Positions 44,805-57,501 are shown, counted from the stretch's first letter. The stretch is DNA of 64,000 nucleotides from Pythium myriotylum (GCA_023091665.1 JALJCQ010000004.1:930001-994000); one strand, 5' to 3'. Notes: generated by a model not told the origin, from the sequence alone. Numbers and translations: made by a program.

Positions 44805-45163
44805 TGTTGGAAGGTCGCTTGGTTGGTGGGATGCAAAATGCAAAGTGAATTGATCGGGACTTAGTTCGCTGCTGCTACCTCTAAGCCGTCTGTGTGTGTC
44901 CTACGCTACCGTAATCAAATGTATGTCCTACCTACCGTAAACATATGCAAACATAAACTGACTTCGTGGATACTTCAACGAAGTCGATGGGTGGCACTGG
45001 ATTCAAACCAGAACCAGACGGAGAATCTTCCACATGTCGAATCTTCCACATGTCGAATCTTCCACGGAGAATCTTCTGCAGGAGAATCTTCTACAGCCGA
45101 GCTTCAACTGCCGAGCTTCAACTGGAATGATGACGCTGGGTTCGAGGCGCATCATCTTCAACA
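44805..45163 (-). repeat. LTR of copy Q (3' LTR), 359 bp
   Basis: Two 16-bp units; carries the TACCGTAATC mark and a further TACCGTAAAC. Confidence 0.95.
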
Positions 45164-48100
45164 CTCCCCCTCGACTCGACTGCGTCTTGAACACCAAGCT
45201 TGGTGCGGAGCACGTCGAACTGGACAGTGGGGATCGGCTTGGTCATGATGTCGGCAAGCATGTCTTGGGTCGGGCAATACTGCAGACACACTTGACCGTC
45301 CTCGACCTTCTCACGAACGAAGTGGTAGCGAATGTCGATGTGCTTGGTGCGCTTGTGGAACTCGGGGTTCTTGGCCAACGCGATGGCACCTTGGTTGTCT
45401 TCGTACACCGTGAGCGCTTGGTCGCTTGCAACTTCGCCGAGTTCGCACAGGAACGCCTTGAGCCACACGGCTTCTTGGATCGCTTCCGATAGAGCCATGT
45501 ACTCTGCTTCGGTCGAGGAGAGGGCGACAGTTCGCTGCTTCTTGCTGCGCCAGCTGATGCATCCGCCGTTGAGCATGAACACGTAGCCGCTGGTGCTTCG
45601 ACGTGACTCGATGTCGCCAGCCCAGTCGGCGTCGGAGTAGCCGACCAGTCTTCCGTCGTTCGATGCCGAGAACTGCAGGCCGTAGGTCGGAGTCGCTTGC
45701 AGATACCGGAGCACACGCTTGAGAGCTTGCCAGTGTGTTGGACACGGGTCCGCGGCGAACTGGCTGAGTGTGCCGACTGCCGCTGCGAGGTCTGGTCGAG
45801 TGCCGACCATGAGGTACATGAGTGCGCCGACTGCACTTCGGTACGGCACGTTCTTCATGGTGTCTTCGTGCTTGCAACCACCTTCACACATGGCCTTGGT
45901 CAGCTTGAGTCCGGGGTCTTGAGGGGTCCTCACTGGTTTGCAGTCTTGCATGCCGAACTTGGTCAGGATCGACTGCAGGAACTTGGTCTGCCGCATGGTC
46001 ACGTCGCCGGACTTGGGGTCTTGATCAACTTCCATGCCGAGGCAGTACTTGAGTTCGCCGAGGTCGGACATCTCGAAGCGTTCGCTGAGTGCACGCTTGG
46101 TCGCCGTGAGCAACTCGAGGCTGTTGCAGGCGAGGATGAGGTCGTCGACGTAGATCACCACGAAGATCATCGCTGAGCCGCTCCGCTTGACGTACACGCA
46201 GTGGTCCATCTCGCACTTGGTGAAGCCGACCTTGCGCATGAAGGCGTCGATGGTCTGGTTCCACATGCGTGGCGACTGCTTGAGACCGTAGAGCGAGCGC
46301 TTCAGCTTGCACACGTAGTCGGGGTGGCGCTGGTCGACGAAGCCTTCGGGCTGCTTCATGTAGATTTCTTCGTCGAGGTTGCCGTTCAGGAACGCCGTCT
46401 TGACATCCATCTGATGGATCATGAGCTTGTGTCGAGCGGCGATGCTGAGGATGGTGCGGATCGACGTGAACTTGGCGACGGGTGCGAACGTCTCTTCGAA
46501 GTCGATGCCGTACTTCTGCAGGAACCCCTTGGCAACGAGTCGAGCCTTGTACCGCTCGACAAGTCCTTCGGCGGTTTCCTTGACCTTGAACACCCACTTG
46601 CTGGTGATGGCCTTGCGTCCGGCTGGCAAAGGGACTAGGTCCCATGTCTCGTTCTTCTTGAGCGACTCGAGCTCGGAGTCGCAGGCTTCCTTCCAGTTGC
46701 TGGCGTCGTCGGATTCCATCGCCGACTTGAACGATGTCGGCAACTCTCCCCCTGAATTCACGACGAGAGCAAACTCTTCGAGATCGTAATCTTGGTCTTC
46801 TCCCCCTTGTTCTTGCACGTCTTCGCCTTCTTCATCTTCATCTTCTACGCCTTCCTCTTCGATCGACGTGAGCAGTGCAGACAGATCTTCGAGCGATGTC
46901 CTTGGACCTTGCGTGGGTGGTGGAGTCGCACCACTTGTGCGACCAACCCGTCCGTAGCGCTTCTCAACTGGCGGTTCAGCCAGGTTCTCGAGCGAGTGCG
47001 TGCGAGAGTGGCGCTTGGACCCTGGTGCGTAGTCGACATTCGGCTGCTGGGCCGATGCTGGTGCTGCTGGACGCTGCGACCGCTGGCCCTGTTGCCACTC
47101 CGGTCGCTCGTAGCTGCGCTGACTTGGTGCTGGTGAGGCTGGCTGCTCACCCATGTCTTCATCATCTTGGTTGTCGGTTGCTTCATCTTCATCTTCATCA
47201 TCTTCATCGTCGCGGAACTCGACGGACTTGCTCCAGGGTTCTTCGCGCTTGCCATCGTCGAATGTGTCTTCCATGAACTGCGCGTCTCGACTGATGACGA
47301 TCCGACCGGTTGCGATTTCTTCGAACCGATACGCCTTCTCTGGTCCGAGTAGCCGAGGAACCGACACAAGATGGCTCGGGCGTCGAACTTCGACCGCTTC
47401 TCCTTGGGCACGTGGACGTACGCATGGCAGCCGAACACCTTGAAGTTGGCGAGCAAGGGCTTCTTCCCGTACCATTCTTCGTACGGCGACTTGTACAAGT
47501 CTTGAGCGCGGGTCGGAAGTCGGTTGCGAACTTCGACTGCAGTCATGACGGCTTCGCCCCAGTACTCGTCGGACAAGTTGGCATGGTGGAGCTTGCAACG
47601 ACCACACTCACCGATGGTTCGGTTCATGCGCTCCGCCACACCGTTCAACTGAGGCGTGTATGGCGGCGTGACATCGTGCTCGATGCCATGCTTGCGACAG
47701 AACTTGGCAAGCTTGGCCGACTGGTACTCGCCGCCGCCGTCGGTTCGAAGCACCTTGACTCGACGACCGGTTTGGTTCTCGGCCCAGTTGACGAACTCGA
47801 CGAACTTGTCGTAGACTTCGTCCTTGGACCGCATCAGGTACAACTTGCACAGTCGAGACTTGTCGTCGGTGAACGTGGCAAAGTACTTCATGCCGCCGAA
47901 AGTCGGAGTCTTCATGGGGCCGGCCACATCGCTGTACACGACGTCAAGCAGATTCGCAGACCGCTTGGTCGTGCCCGACTGGAACTTGACGCGAGTCAGC
48001 TTGCCGAGTGCACAGCCTTCACAGACCTCCCACTCTTGCACAGACCCAATGTCGAGTCCGTCGGCGAGGTCCTTCTTGACGATGGCTTCGAGTCCGCTGA

Positions 48101-49448
48101 AGCCGATGTGACCGAGTCGGAGGTGCCACAGGTACGACTTGGACATGGCGCGACCTCGTCTTGTACTGGCGGCGTGGGCTGCTTCAATCGACACTGGAGA
48201 CATGTTGAGCTTGAACAGACCCTTGCCGATTCGAGTGCCGATGGTCCGCTTGGCGCCCTTGAGAACGACGAAGCAACCGTCCTTGTCGAACGTCACGGGA
48301 GCAACGTCCTCCGTGAATCTTCCGACCGAGAACAGGTTGCGGCTGAGCTTGGGGATATGCCACACGTTGGTGAGCAAACCCTTCTTGACACCGCTTGGAG
48401 TCTTCATCGACATGAGAATGTCTCCCACGCCAACTGCTTGGACCGTGCCATCATCGGCCAGATGCACGTCGACTGGTTCAATCTTCTTGTAGTTCATCAT
48501 GAACTGCTTGGTTCGCGACATGTGCTGAGTCGCACCCGAGTCGACCAACCACGCCGTGGATTGACTCGACTTGCCTTGGGTCTTCCCGACCGAGAACAGG
48601 TACTCGCCGGGGTCTTCATCTCGCGCAAGGTTCGCTCGCTGGAACCGTTGCCGAGGGTTGCCGTTGCCGTTGTCCTTGACACGCGAGTGGCACTCCGCGG
48701 CCCAATGACCGATCTTGCCGCAGTAGTTGCACGTGCCAGTCTTCTTGACTGCACGGCCCTTGGGCTTCGCGTCACTTGTCATGAACGCTTGGCCAAGCGT
48801 GGCTCCGTCGCCACCTTGCTCCTTGCGCTTCATGTCTTCGTGGAGCAGCCGAGACGTCACGAGTTCCCACGTGAGCGCGTCGACACGCGACTCCAACGCC
48901 GTGATGAGGAACTGGTACGACTCGCTGAGACTGCCGAGAAGCGTGATCACCAAGTCGTCTTCGCTGACCGGAGCGCCGACTGCGTCGAGTTGCTCCGCCA
49001 GGGTCTTGAGCTTGTTGATGTGCGTGAGCACATCGTCACCTTCTTCCATCATGGTCGTGAAGAAACGACGACGAAGAAAGAGCTTGTTGGCAAGGCTCTT
49101 CTTCTCGAAGTGTTCTTCCAGTCTTGACCATGCATCTTGCGCACCACTCGCCGACCGAACCAGCGGGAGCTGCGAGTCTTCCATCGCGAGACAGATCATC
49201 GCGAGCGCCTTGCGAGACTTCTTCTTGAAGAGGGCTCGGTCCGCGTCGGTCTGGCACTGCTCGAGTTTGACCTCTCCACAGACAACTTCCCAGACGTCGC
49301 GTTCTTCGAGCACCATCTGCATCTTGAACTTCCATGTGTGGAAGTTGGTTCCGTCGAACTTGTTGATGCGGGCTGGGGTGGTCGAATCCATGGCGAAGGC
49401 TGGGGAGGCGAAGTCGGTGGAGGCAGAGTCGGCTGGGCTTGGGCTCAT
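45118..49448 (-). pseudogene. Gag-Pol of copy Q with a 1-bp frameshift
   Basis: Gag, knuckle, protease and integrase are open from 49448. The Asn/Gly linker is reduced to two Gly-Asn pairs, the shortest in the window. One base is missing at about 47340 in the Ser-Asp-His-Glu-Lys stretch after the integrase core, so the first frame drifts and ends at 46845. The hinge, RT and RNase H are intact in the second frame down to 45118. RT would need a compensating frameshift; since neighbouring copies do not have one, I read this as damage. Confidence 0.94.
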
Positions 49449-49452
49449 AACC

Positions 49453-49811
49453 TGTTGGAAGGTCGCTTGGTTGGTGGGATGCAAAATGCAAAGTGAATTG
49501 ATCGGGACTTAGTTCGCTGCTGCTACCTCTAAGCCGTCTGTGTGTGTCCTACGCTACCGTAATCAAATGTATGTCCTACCTATCGTAAACATATGCAAAC
49601 ATAGACTGACTTCGTGGATACTTCAACGAAGTCGATGGGTGGCACTGGATTCAAACCAGAACCAGACGGAGAATCTTCCACATGTCGAATCTTCCACATG
49701 TCGAATCTTCCACGGAGAATCTTCTGCAGGAGAATCTTCTACAGCCGAGCTTCAACTGCCGAGCTTCAACTGGAATGATGACGCTGGGTTCGAGGCGCAT
49801 CATCTTCAACA
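49453..49811 (-). repeat. LTR of copy Q (5' LTR), 359 bp
   Basis: Two 16-bp units; private ACATAGACTG. Followed by CCGAA. Confidence 0.95.
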
Positions 49812-50633
49812 CCGAACCATCGGTGAGTGTGGTCGTTGCAAGCTCCACCATGCCAACTTGTCCGACGAGTACTGGGGCGAAGCCGTCATGACTGCAGTCG
49901 AAGTTCGCAACCGACTTCCGACCCGCGCTCAAGACTTGTACAAGTCGCCGTACGAAGAATGGTACGGGAAGAAGCCCTTGCTCGCCAACTTCAAGGTGTT
50001 CGGCTGCCATGCGTACGTCCACGTGCCCAAGGAGAAGCGGTCGAAGTTCGACGCCCGAGCCATCTTGTGTCGGTTCCTCGGCTACTCGGACCACGAGAAG
50101 GCGTATCGGTTTGAAGAAATCGCAACCGGTCGGATCGTCATCAGTCGAGACGCGCAGTTCATGGAAGACACATTCGACGATGGCAAGCGCGAAGAACCCT
50201 GGAGCAAGTCCGTCGAGTTCCGCGACGATGAAGATGATGAAGATGAAGATGAAGCAACCGACAACCAAGATGATGAAGACATGGGTGAGCAGCCAGCCTC
50301 ACCAGCACCAAGTCAGCGCAGCTACGAGCGACCGGAGTGGCAACAGGGCCAGCGGTCGCAGCGTCCAGCAGCACCAGCATCGGCCCAGCAGCCGAATGTC
50401 GACTACGCACCAGGGTCCAAGCGCCACTCTCGCACGCACTCGCTCGAGAACCTGGCTGAACCGCCAGTTGAGAAGCGCTACGGACGGGTTGGTCGCACAA
50501 GTGGTGCGACTCCACCACCCACGCAAGGTTCAAGGACATCGCTCGAAGATCTGTCTGCACTGCTCACGTCGATCGAAGAGGAAGGCGTAGGAGATGAAGA
50601 CGAAGAAGGCGAAGACGTGCAAGAACAAGGGGG
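49812..50633 (+). pseudogene. Right-hand host part R: integrase C-terminal region and hinge
   Basis: Host frame resumes at 49817 with the integrase C-terminal half ([17 protein letters not shown]), the Asp/Glu-rich stretch, the basic Ser-Lys-Arg-His region and most of the acidic hinge. S is inserted at a GGGGG run in the Gln-Gly-Gly codons. Private Gly in place of Glu in the Glu-Gly-Val-Glu-Asp motif. Open. Confidence 0.93.
50629..50633. repeat. Target-site duplication GGGGG flanking copy S
   Basis: GGGGG at 50629-50633 and 55689-55693. Low complexity makes this weaker than the other pairs, but the host frame is restored exactly when one copy is removed. Confidence 0.9.
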
Positions 50634-50992
50634 TGTTGGAAGGTCGCTTGGTTGGTGGGATGCAAAATGCAAAGTGAATTGATCGGGACTTAGTTCGCTA
50701 CTGCTACCTCTAAGCCGTCTGTGTGTGTCCTACGCTACCATAATCAAATGTATGTCCTACCTATCGTAAACATATGCAAACATAAACTGACTTCGTGGAT
50801 ACTTCAACGAAGTCGATGGGTGGCACTGGATTCAAACCAGAACCAGACGGAGAATCTTCCACATGTCGAATCTTCCACATGTCGAATCTTCCACGGAGAA
50901 TCTTCTGCAGGAGAATCTTCTACAGCCGAGCTTCAACTGCCGAGCTTCAACTGGAATGATGACGCTGGGTTCGAGGCGCATCATCTTCAACA
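50634..50992 (-). repeat. LTR of copy S (3' LTR), 359 bp
   Basis: Two 16-bp units, with the common GAAGTATCC and GATTATGG states (element sense). Confidence 0.95.
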
Positions 50993-53900
50993 CTCCCCCT
51001 CGACTCGACTGCGTCTTGAACACCAAGCTTGGTGCGGAGCACGTCGAACTGGACAGTGGGGATCGGCTTGGTCATGATGTCGGCAAGCATGTCTTGGGTC
51101 GGGCAATACTGCAGACACACTTGACCGTCCTCGACCTTCTCACGAACGAAGTGGTAGCGAATGTCGATGTGCTTGGTGCGCTTGTGGAACTCGGGGTTCT
51201 TGGCCAACGCGATGGCACCTTGGTTGTCTTCGTACACCGTGAGCGCTTGGTCGCTTGCAACTTCGCCGAGTTCGCACAGGAACGCCTTGAGCCACACGGC
51301 TTCTTGGATCGCTTCCGATAGAGCCATGTACTCTGCTTCGGTCGAGGAGAGGGCGACAGTTCGCTGCTTCTTGCTGCGCCAGCTGATGCATCCGCCGTTG
51401 AGCATGAACACGTAGCCGCTGGTGCTTCGACGTGACTCGATGTCGCCAGCCCAGTCGGCGTCGGAGTAGCCGACCAGTCTTCCGTCGTTCGATGCCGAGA
51501 ACTGCAGGCCGTAGGTCGGAGTCGCTTGCAGATACCGGAGCACACGCTTGAGAGCTTGCCAGTGTGTTGGACACGGGTCCGCGGCGAACTGGCTGAGTGT
51601 GCCGACTGCCGCTGCGAGGTCTGGTCGAGTGCCGACCATGAGGTACATGAGTGCGCCGACTGCACTTCGGTACGGCACGTTCTTCATGGTGTCTTCGTGC
51701 TTGCAACCACCTTCACACATGGCCTTGGTCAGCTTGAGTCCGGGGTCTTGAGGGGTCCTCACTGGTTTGCAGTCTTGCATGCCGAACTTGGTCAGGATCG
51801 ACTGCAGGAACTTGGTCTGCCGCATGGTCACGTCGCCGGACTTGGGGTCTTGATCAACTTCCATGCCGAGGCAGTACTTGAGTTCGCCGAGGTCGGACAT
51901 CTCGAAGCGTTCGCTGAGTGCACGCTTGGTCGCCGTGAGCAACTCGAGGCTGTTGCAGGCGAGGATGAGGTCGTCGACGTAGATCACCACGAAGATCATC
52001 GCTGAGCCGCTCCGCTTGACGTACACGCAGTGGTCCATCTCGCACTTGGTGAAGCCGACCTTGCGCATGAAGGCGTCGATGGTCTGGTTCCACATGCGTG
52101 GCGACTGCTTGAGACCGTAGAGCGAGCGCTTGAGCTTGCACACGTAGTCCGGGTGGCGCTGGTCGACGAAGCCTTCGGGCTGCTTCATGTAGATTTCTTC
52201 GTCGAGGTTGCCGTTCAGGAACGCCGTCTTGACATCCATCTGATGGATCATGAGCTTGTGTCGAGCGGCGATGCTGAGGATGGTGCGGATCGACGTGAAC
52301 TTGGCGACGGGTGCGAACGTCTCTTCGAAGTCGATGCCGTACTTCTGCAGGAACCCCTTGGCAACGAGTCGAGCCTTGTACCGCTCGACGAGTCCTTCGG
52401 CGGTTTCCTTGACCTTGAACACCCACTTGCTGGTGATGGCCTTGCGTCCGGCTGGCAAAGGGACTAGGTCCCATGTCTCGTTCTTCTTGAGCGACTCGAG
52501 CTCGGAGTCGCAGGCTTCCTTCCAGTTGCTGGCGTCGTCGGATTCCATCGCCGACTTGAACGATGTCGGCAACTCTCCCCCTGAATTCACGACGAGAGCA
52601 AATTCTTCGAGATCGTGGTCTTGATCTTCTCCCCCTTGTTCTTGCACGTCTTCGCCTTCTTCGTCTTCATCTTCTACGCCTTCCTCTTCGATCGACGTGA
52701 GCAGTGCAGACAGATCTTCGAGCGATGTCCTTGGACCTTGCGTGGGTGGTGGAGTCGCACCACTTGTGCGTCCAACACGTCCGTAGCGCTTCTCAACTGG
52801 CGGTTCAGCCAGGTTCTCGAGCGAGTGCGTGCGAGAGTGGCGCTTGGACCCTGGTGCGTAGTCGACATTCGGCTGCTGGGCCGATGCTGGTGCTGCTGGA
52901 CGCTGCGACCGCTGGCCCTGTTGCCACTCCGGTCGCTCGTAGCTGCGCTGACTTGGTGCTGGTGAGGCTGGCTGCTCACCCATGTCTTCATCATCTTGGT
53001 TGTCGGTTGCTTCATCTTCATCTTCATCATCATCCTCGTCGCGGAACTCGACGGACTTGCTCCAGGGTTCTTCGCGCTTGCCATCGTCGAACGTGTCTTC
53101 CATGAACTGCGCGTCTCGACTGATGACGATCCGACCGGTTGCGATTTCTTCGAACCGATACGCCTTCTCGTGGTCCGAGTAGCCGAGGAACCGACACAAG
53201 ATGGCTCGGGCGTCGAACTTCGACCGCTTCTCCTTGGGCACGTGGACGTACGCATGGCAGCCGAACACCTTGAAGTTGGCGAGCAAGGGCTTCTTCCCGT
53301 ACCATTCTTCGTACGGCGACTTGTACAAGTCTTGAGCGCGGGTCGGAAGTCGGTTGCGAACTTCGACTGCAGTCATGACGGCTTCGCCCCAGTACTCGTC
53401 GGACAAGTTGGCATGGTGGAGCTTGCAACGACCACACTCACCGATGGTTCGGTTCATGCGCTCCGCCACACCGTTCAACTGAGGCGTGTATGGCGGCGTG
53501 ACATCGTGCTCGATGCCATGCTTGCGACAGAACTTGGCAAGTTTGGCCGACTGGTACTCGCCGCCGCCGTCGGTTCGAAGCACCTTGACTCGACGACCGG
53601 TTTGGTTCTCGGCCCAGTTGACGAACTCGACGAACTTGTCGTAGACTTCGTCCTTGGACCGCATCAGGTACAACTTGCACAGTCGAGACTTGTCGTCGGT
53701 GAACGTGGCAAAGTACTTCATGCCGCCGAAAGTCGGAGTCTTCATGGGGCCGGCCACATCGCTGTACACGACGTCAAGCAGATTCGCAGACCGCTTGGTC
53801 GTGCCCGACTGGAACTTGACGCGAGTCAGCTTGCCGAGTGCACAGCCTTCACAGACCTCCCACTCTTGCACAGACCCAATGTCGAGTCCGTCGGCGAGGT

Positions 53901-54660
53901 CCTTCTTGACGATGGCTTCGAGACCGCTGAAGCCGATGTGACCGAGTCGGAGGTGCCACAGGTACGACTTGGACATGGCGCGACCTCGTCTTGTACTGGC
54001 GGCGTGGGCTGCTTCAGTCGATACTGGAGACATGTTGAGCTTGAACAGACCCTTGCCGATTCGAGTGCCGATGGTCCGCTTGGCGCCCTTCAGCATGACA
54101 AAGCAACCGTCCTTGTCGAACGTCACGGGAGCAACGTCCTCCGTGAATCTTCCGACCGAGAACAGGTTGCGGCTGAGCTTGGGGATATGCCACACGTTGG
54201 TGAGCAAACCCTTCTTGACACCGCTTGGAGTCTTCATCGACATGAGAATGTCTCCCACGCCAACTGCTTGGACCGTGCCATCATCGGCCAGATGCACGTC
54301 GACTGGTTCAATCTTCTTGTAGTTCATCATGAACTGCTTGGTTCGCGACATGTGCTGAGTCGCACCCGAGTCGACCAACCACGCCGTGGATTGACTCGAC
54401 TTGCCTTGGGTCTTCCCGACCGAGAACAGGTACTCGCCGGGGTCTTCATCTCGCGCAAGGTTCGCTCGCTGGAACCGTTGCCGAGGGTTGCCGTTTCCGT
54501 TGCCGTTGCCGTTGCCGTTGCCGCCGGAGTTGCCGTTGCCGTTGCCGTTGTCCTTGACACGCGAGTGGCACTCCGCGGCCCAATGACCGATCTTGCCGCA
54601 GTAGTTGCACGTGCCAGTCTTCTTGACTGCACGGCCCTTGGACTTCGCGTCACTTGTCAT
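50947..54660 (-). pseudogene. Pol-only frame of copy S (1,237 codons, knuckle to RNase H)
   Basis: Open from an ATG at 54660 (Met of the family's Ala-Phe-Met motif) through knuckle, DSG, integrase, RT and RNase H to the stop in the LTR. All catalytic motifs are present. It is separated from the Gag start by a stop at 54789-54791 and a 1-bp deletion near 54679, so it could be translated only by internal initiation or from a different transcript. Pro to Ser in the Lys-Pro-Lys motif is shared with U. Confidence 0.93.
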
Positions 54661-54788
54661 GAACGCTTGGCCAAGCGTGCTCCGTCGCCACCTTGCTCCT
54701 TGCGCTTCATGTCTTCATGGAGCAGCCGAGACGTCACGAGTTCCCACGTGAGTGCGTCGACACGCGACTCCAACGCCGTGATGAGGAA

Positions 54789-55325
54789 CTAGTACGACTC
54801 GCTGAGACTGCCGAGAAGCGTGATCACCAAGTCGTCTTCGCTGACCGGAGCGCCGACTGCGTCGAGTTGCTCCGCCAGGGTCTTGGGCTTGTTGATGTGC
54901 GTGAGCACATCGTCACCTTCTTCCATCATGGTCGTGAAGAAACGACGACGAAGAAAGAGCTTGTTGGCAAGGCTCTTCTTCTCGAAGTGTTCTTCCAGTC
55001 TTGACCATGCATCATGCGCACCACTCGCCGACCGAACCAGCGGGAGCTGCGAGTCTTCCATCGCGAGACAGATCATCGCGAGCGCCTTGCGAGACTTCTT
55101 CTTGAAGAGGGCTCGGTCCGCGTCGGTCTGGCACTGCTCGAGTTTGACCTCTCCACAGACAACTTCCCAGACGTCGCGTTCTTCGAGCACCATCTGCATC
55201 TTGAACTTCCATGTGTGGAAGTTGGTTCCGTCGAACTTGTTGATGCGGGCTGGGGTGGTCGAATCCATGGCGAAGGCTGGGGAGGCGAAGTCGGTGGAGG
55301 CAGAGTCGGCTGGGCTTGGGCTCAT
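54789..55325 (-). pseudogene. Truncated Gag of copy S (178 aa)
   Basis: Starts at the ATG in the primer site and stops at TAG (CAG in other copies) after Ser-Glu-Ser-Tyr, losing about 45 Gag residues before the knuckle. Leu to Pro in the Asn-Lys-Leu-Lys motif is shared with U; Gln to His in the Ala-Gln-Asp-Ala-Trp motif is private. Confidence 0.93.
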
Positions 55326-55329
55326 AACC

Positions 55330-55688
55330 TGTTGGAAGGTCGCTTGGTTGGTGGGATGCAAAATGCAAAGTGAATTGATCGGGACTTAGTTCGCTGCTGC
55401 TACCTCTAAGCCGTCTGTGTGTGTCCTACGCTACCGTAATCAAATGTATGTCCTACCTATCGTAAACATATGCAAACATAAACTGACTTCGTGGATGCTT
55501 CAACGAAGTCGATGGGTGGCACTGGATTCAAACCAGAACCAGACGGAGAATCTTCCACATGTCGAATCTTCCACATGTCGAATCTTCCACGGAGAATCTT
55601 CTGCAGGAGAATCTTCTACAGCCGAGCTTCAACTGCCGAGCTTCAACTGGAATGATGACGCTGGGTTCGAGGCGCATCATCTTCAACA
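55330..55688 (-). repeat. LTR of copy S (5' LTR), 359 bp
   Basis: Two 16-bp units. In element sense it has GAAGCATCC and GATTACGG, states found elsewhere only together in the LTRs at 56474 and 62424, not in S's own 3' LTR. Confidence 0.94.
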
Positions 55689-56473
55689 GGGGGAGAAGAC
55701 CAAGATTACGATCTCGAAGCGTTTGCTCTCGTCGTGAATTCAGGGGGAGAGTTGCCGACATCGTTCAAGTCGGCGATGGAATCCGACGACGCCAGCAACT
55801 GGAAGGAAGCCTGCGACTCCGAGCTCGAGTCGCTCAAGAAGAACGAGACATGGGACCTAGTCCCTTTGCCAGCCGGACGCAAGGCCATCACCAGCAAGTG
55901 GGTGTTCAAGGTCAAGGAAACCGCCGAAGGACTCGTCGAGCGGTACAAGGCTCGACTCGTTGCCAAGGGGTTCCTGCAGAAGTACGGCATCGACTTCGAA
56001 GAGACATTCGCACCCGTCGCCAAGTTCACGTCGATCCGCACCATCCTCAGCATCGCCGCTCGACACAAGCTCATGATCCATCAGATGGATGTCAAGACGG
56101 CGTTCCTGAACGGCAACCTCGACGAAGAAATCTACATGAAGCAGCCCGAAGGCTTCGTCGACCAGCGCCACCCCGACTACGTGTGCAAGCTCAAGCGCTC
56201 GCTCTACGGTCTCAAGCAGTCGCCACGCATGTGGAACCAGACCATCGACGCCTTCATGCGCAAGGTCGGCTTCACCAAGTGCGAGATGGACCACTGCGTG
56301 TACGTCAAGCGGAGCGGCTCAGCGATGATCTTCGTGGTGATCTACGTCGACGACCTCATCCTCGCCTGCAACAGCCTCGAGTTGCTCACAGCGACCAAGC
56401 GTGCACTCAGCGAACGCTTCGAGATGTCCGACCTCGGCGAACTCAAGTACTGCCGCGGCATGGAAGTTGATTA
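55689..56473 (+). pseudogene. Right-hand host part T: reverse transcriptase core
   Basis: Host frame from 55694: end of hinge (Asp-Leu-Glu-Ala-Phe), RT with VKTAFLNG and YVDDLILA, ending at GATTA, where U was inserted. Without U the codon after Val-Asp is TAA (CAA in other copies), so this host had a stop between RT and RNase H before the insertion. Leu to Arg just upstream (Cys-Arg-Gly-Met) is also private. Confidence 0.93.
56469..56473. repeat. Target-site duplication GATTA flanking copy U
   Basis: GATTA at 56469-56473 and 61561-61565. Other copies have GATCA here; both TSD copies carry the T, so the base change preceded the insertion. Confidence 0.96.
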
Positions 56474-56832
56474 TGTTGAAGATGATGCGCCTCGAACCCA
56501 GCGTCATCATTCCAGTTGAAGCTCGGCAGTTGAAGCTCGGCTGTAGAAGATTCTCCTGCAGAAGATTCTCCGTGGAAGATTCGACATGTGGAAGATTCGA
56601 CATGTGGAAGATTCTCCGTCTGGTTCTGGTTTGAATCCAGTGCCACCCATCGACTTCGTTGAAGCATCCACGAAGTCAGTTTATGTTTGCATATGTTTAC
56701 GATAGGTAGGACATACATTTGATTACGGTAGCGTAGGACACACACAGACGGCTTAGAGGTAGCAGTAGCGAACTAAGTCCCGATCAATTCACTTTGCATT
56801 TTGCATCCCACCAACCAAGCGACCTTCCAACA
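56474..56832 (+). repeat. 5' LTR of copy U, 359 bp
   Basis: Two 16-bp units; GAAGCATCC and GATTACGG states, unlike its 3' partner. Confidence 0.95.
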
Positions 56833-56836
56833 GGTT

Positions 56837-57373
56837 ATGAGCCCAAGCCCAGCCGACTCTGCCTCCACCGACTTCGCCTCCCCAGCCTTCGCCATGGATT
56901 CGACCACCCCAGCCCGCATCAACAAGTTCGACGGAACCAACTTCCACACATGGAAGTTCAAGATGCAGATGGTGCTCGAAGAACGCGACGTCTGGGAAGT
57001 TGTCTGTGGAGAGGTCAAACTCGAGCAGTGCCAGACCGACGCGGACCGAGCCCTCTTCAAGAAGAAGTCTCGCAAGGCGCTCGCGATGATCTGTCTCGCG
57101 ATGGAAGACTCGCAGCTCCCGCTGGTTCGGTCGGCGAGTGGTGCGCAAGATGCATGGTCAAGACTGGAAGAACACTTCGAGAAGAAGAGCCTTGCCAACA
57201 AGCTCTTTCTTCGTCGTCGTTTCTTCACGACCATGATGGAAGAAGGTGACGATGTGCTCACGCACATCAACAAGCCCAAGACCCTGGCGGAGCAACTCGA
57301 CGCAGTCGGCGCTCCGGTCAGCGAAGACGACTTGGTGATCACGCTTCTCGGCAGTCTCAGCGAGTCGTACTAG
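56837..57373 (+). pseudogene. Truncated Gag of copy U (178 aa)
   Basis: Begins in the primer site and ends at TAG after Ser-Glu-Ser-Tyr, the same position as in S, with the same Leu to Pro change. The Ala-Gln-Asp-Ala-Trp motif is normal. The knuckle and all of Pol are outside this frame. Confidence 0.93.
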
Positions 57374-57501
57374 TTCCTCATCACGGCGTTGGAGTCGCGT
57401 GTCGACGCACTCACGTGGGAACTCGTGACGTCTCGGCTGCTCCATGAAGACATGAAGCGCAAGGAGCAAGGTGGCGACGGAGCACGCTTGGCCAAGCGTT
57501 C

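Larger units (their letters stand above)
44805..49811 (-). mobile_element. Copy Q: full-length copia element nested in the host
   Basis: 5,007 bp, antisense to its host, LTRs 44805-45163 (3') and 49453-49811 (5'), TSD CCGAA, polypurine tract 45164-45174 and primer site 49440-49452. The LTRs differ at two or more bases (TACCG/TATCG and AAACTG/AGACTG), so it is older than F. Confidence 0.95.
50634..55688 (-). mobile_element. Copy S: full-length but defective copia element
   Basis: 5,055 bp, antisense to the host, LTRs 50634-50992 (3') and 55330-55688 (5'), polypurine tract 50993-51003, primer site 55317-55329. The LTRs differ at several bases. It forms a large inverted repeat with copy U (56474-61560) across the 785-bp host part T, and shares U's gag stop, gag deletion and two missense changes. 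Confidence 0.95.

Noticed and set aside
50629..50633. GGGGG repeats flanking S taken as chance low-complexity sequence.
   Set aside because: Kept as a TSD after all: removing one copy restores the host frame exactly, as at the other three insertions of this host.
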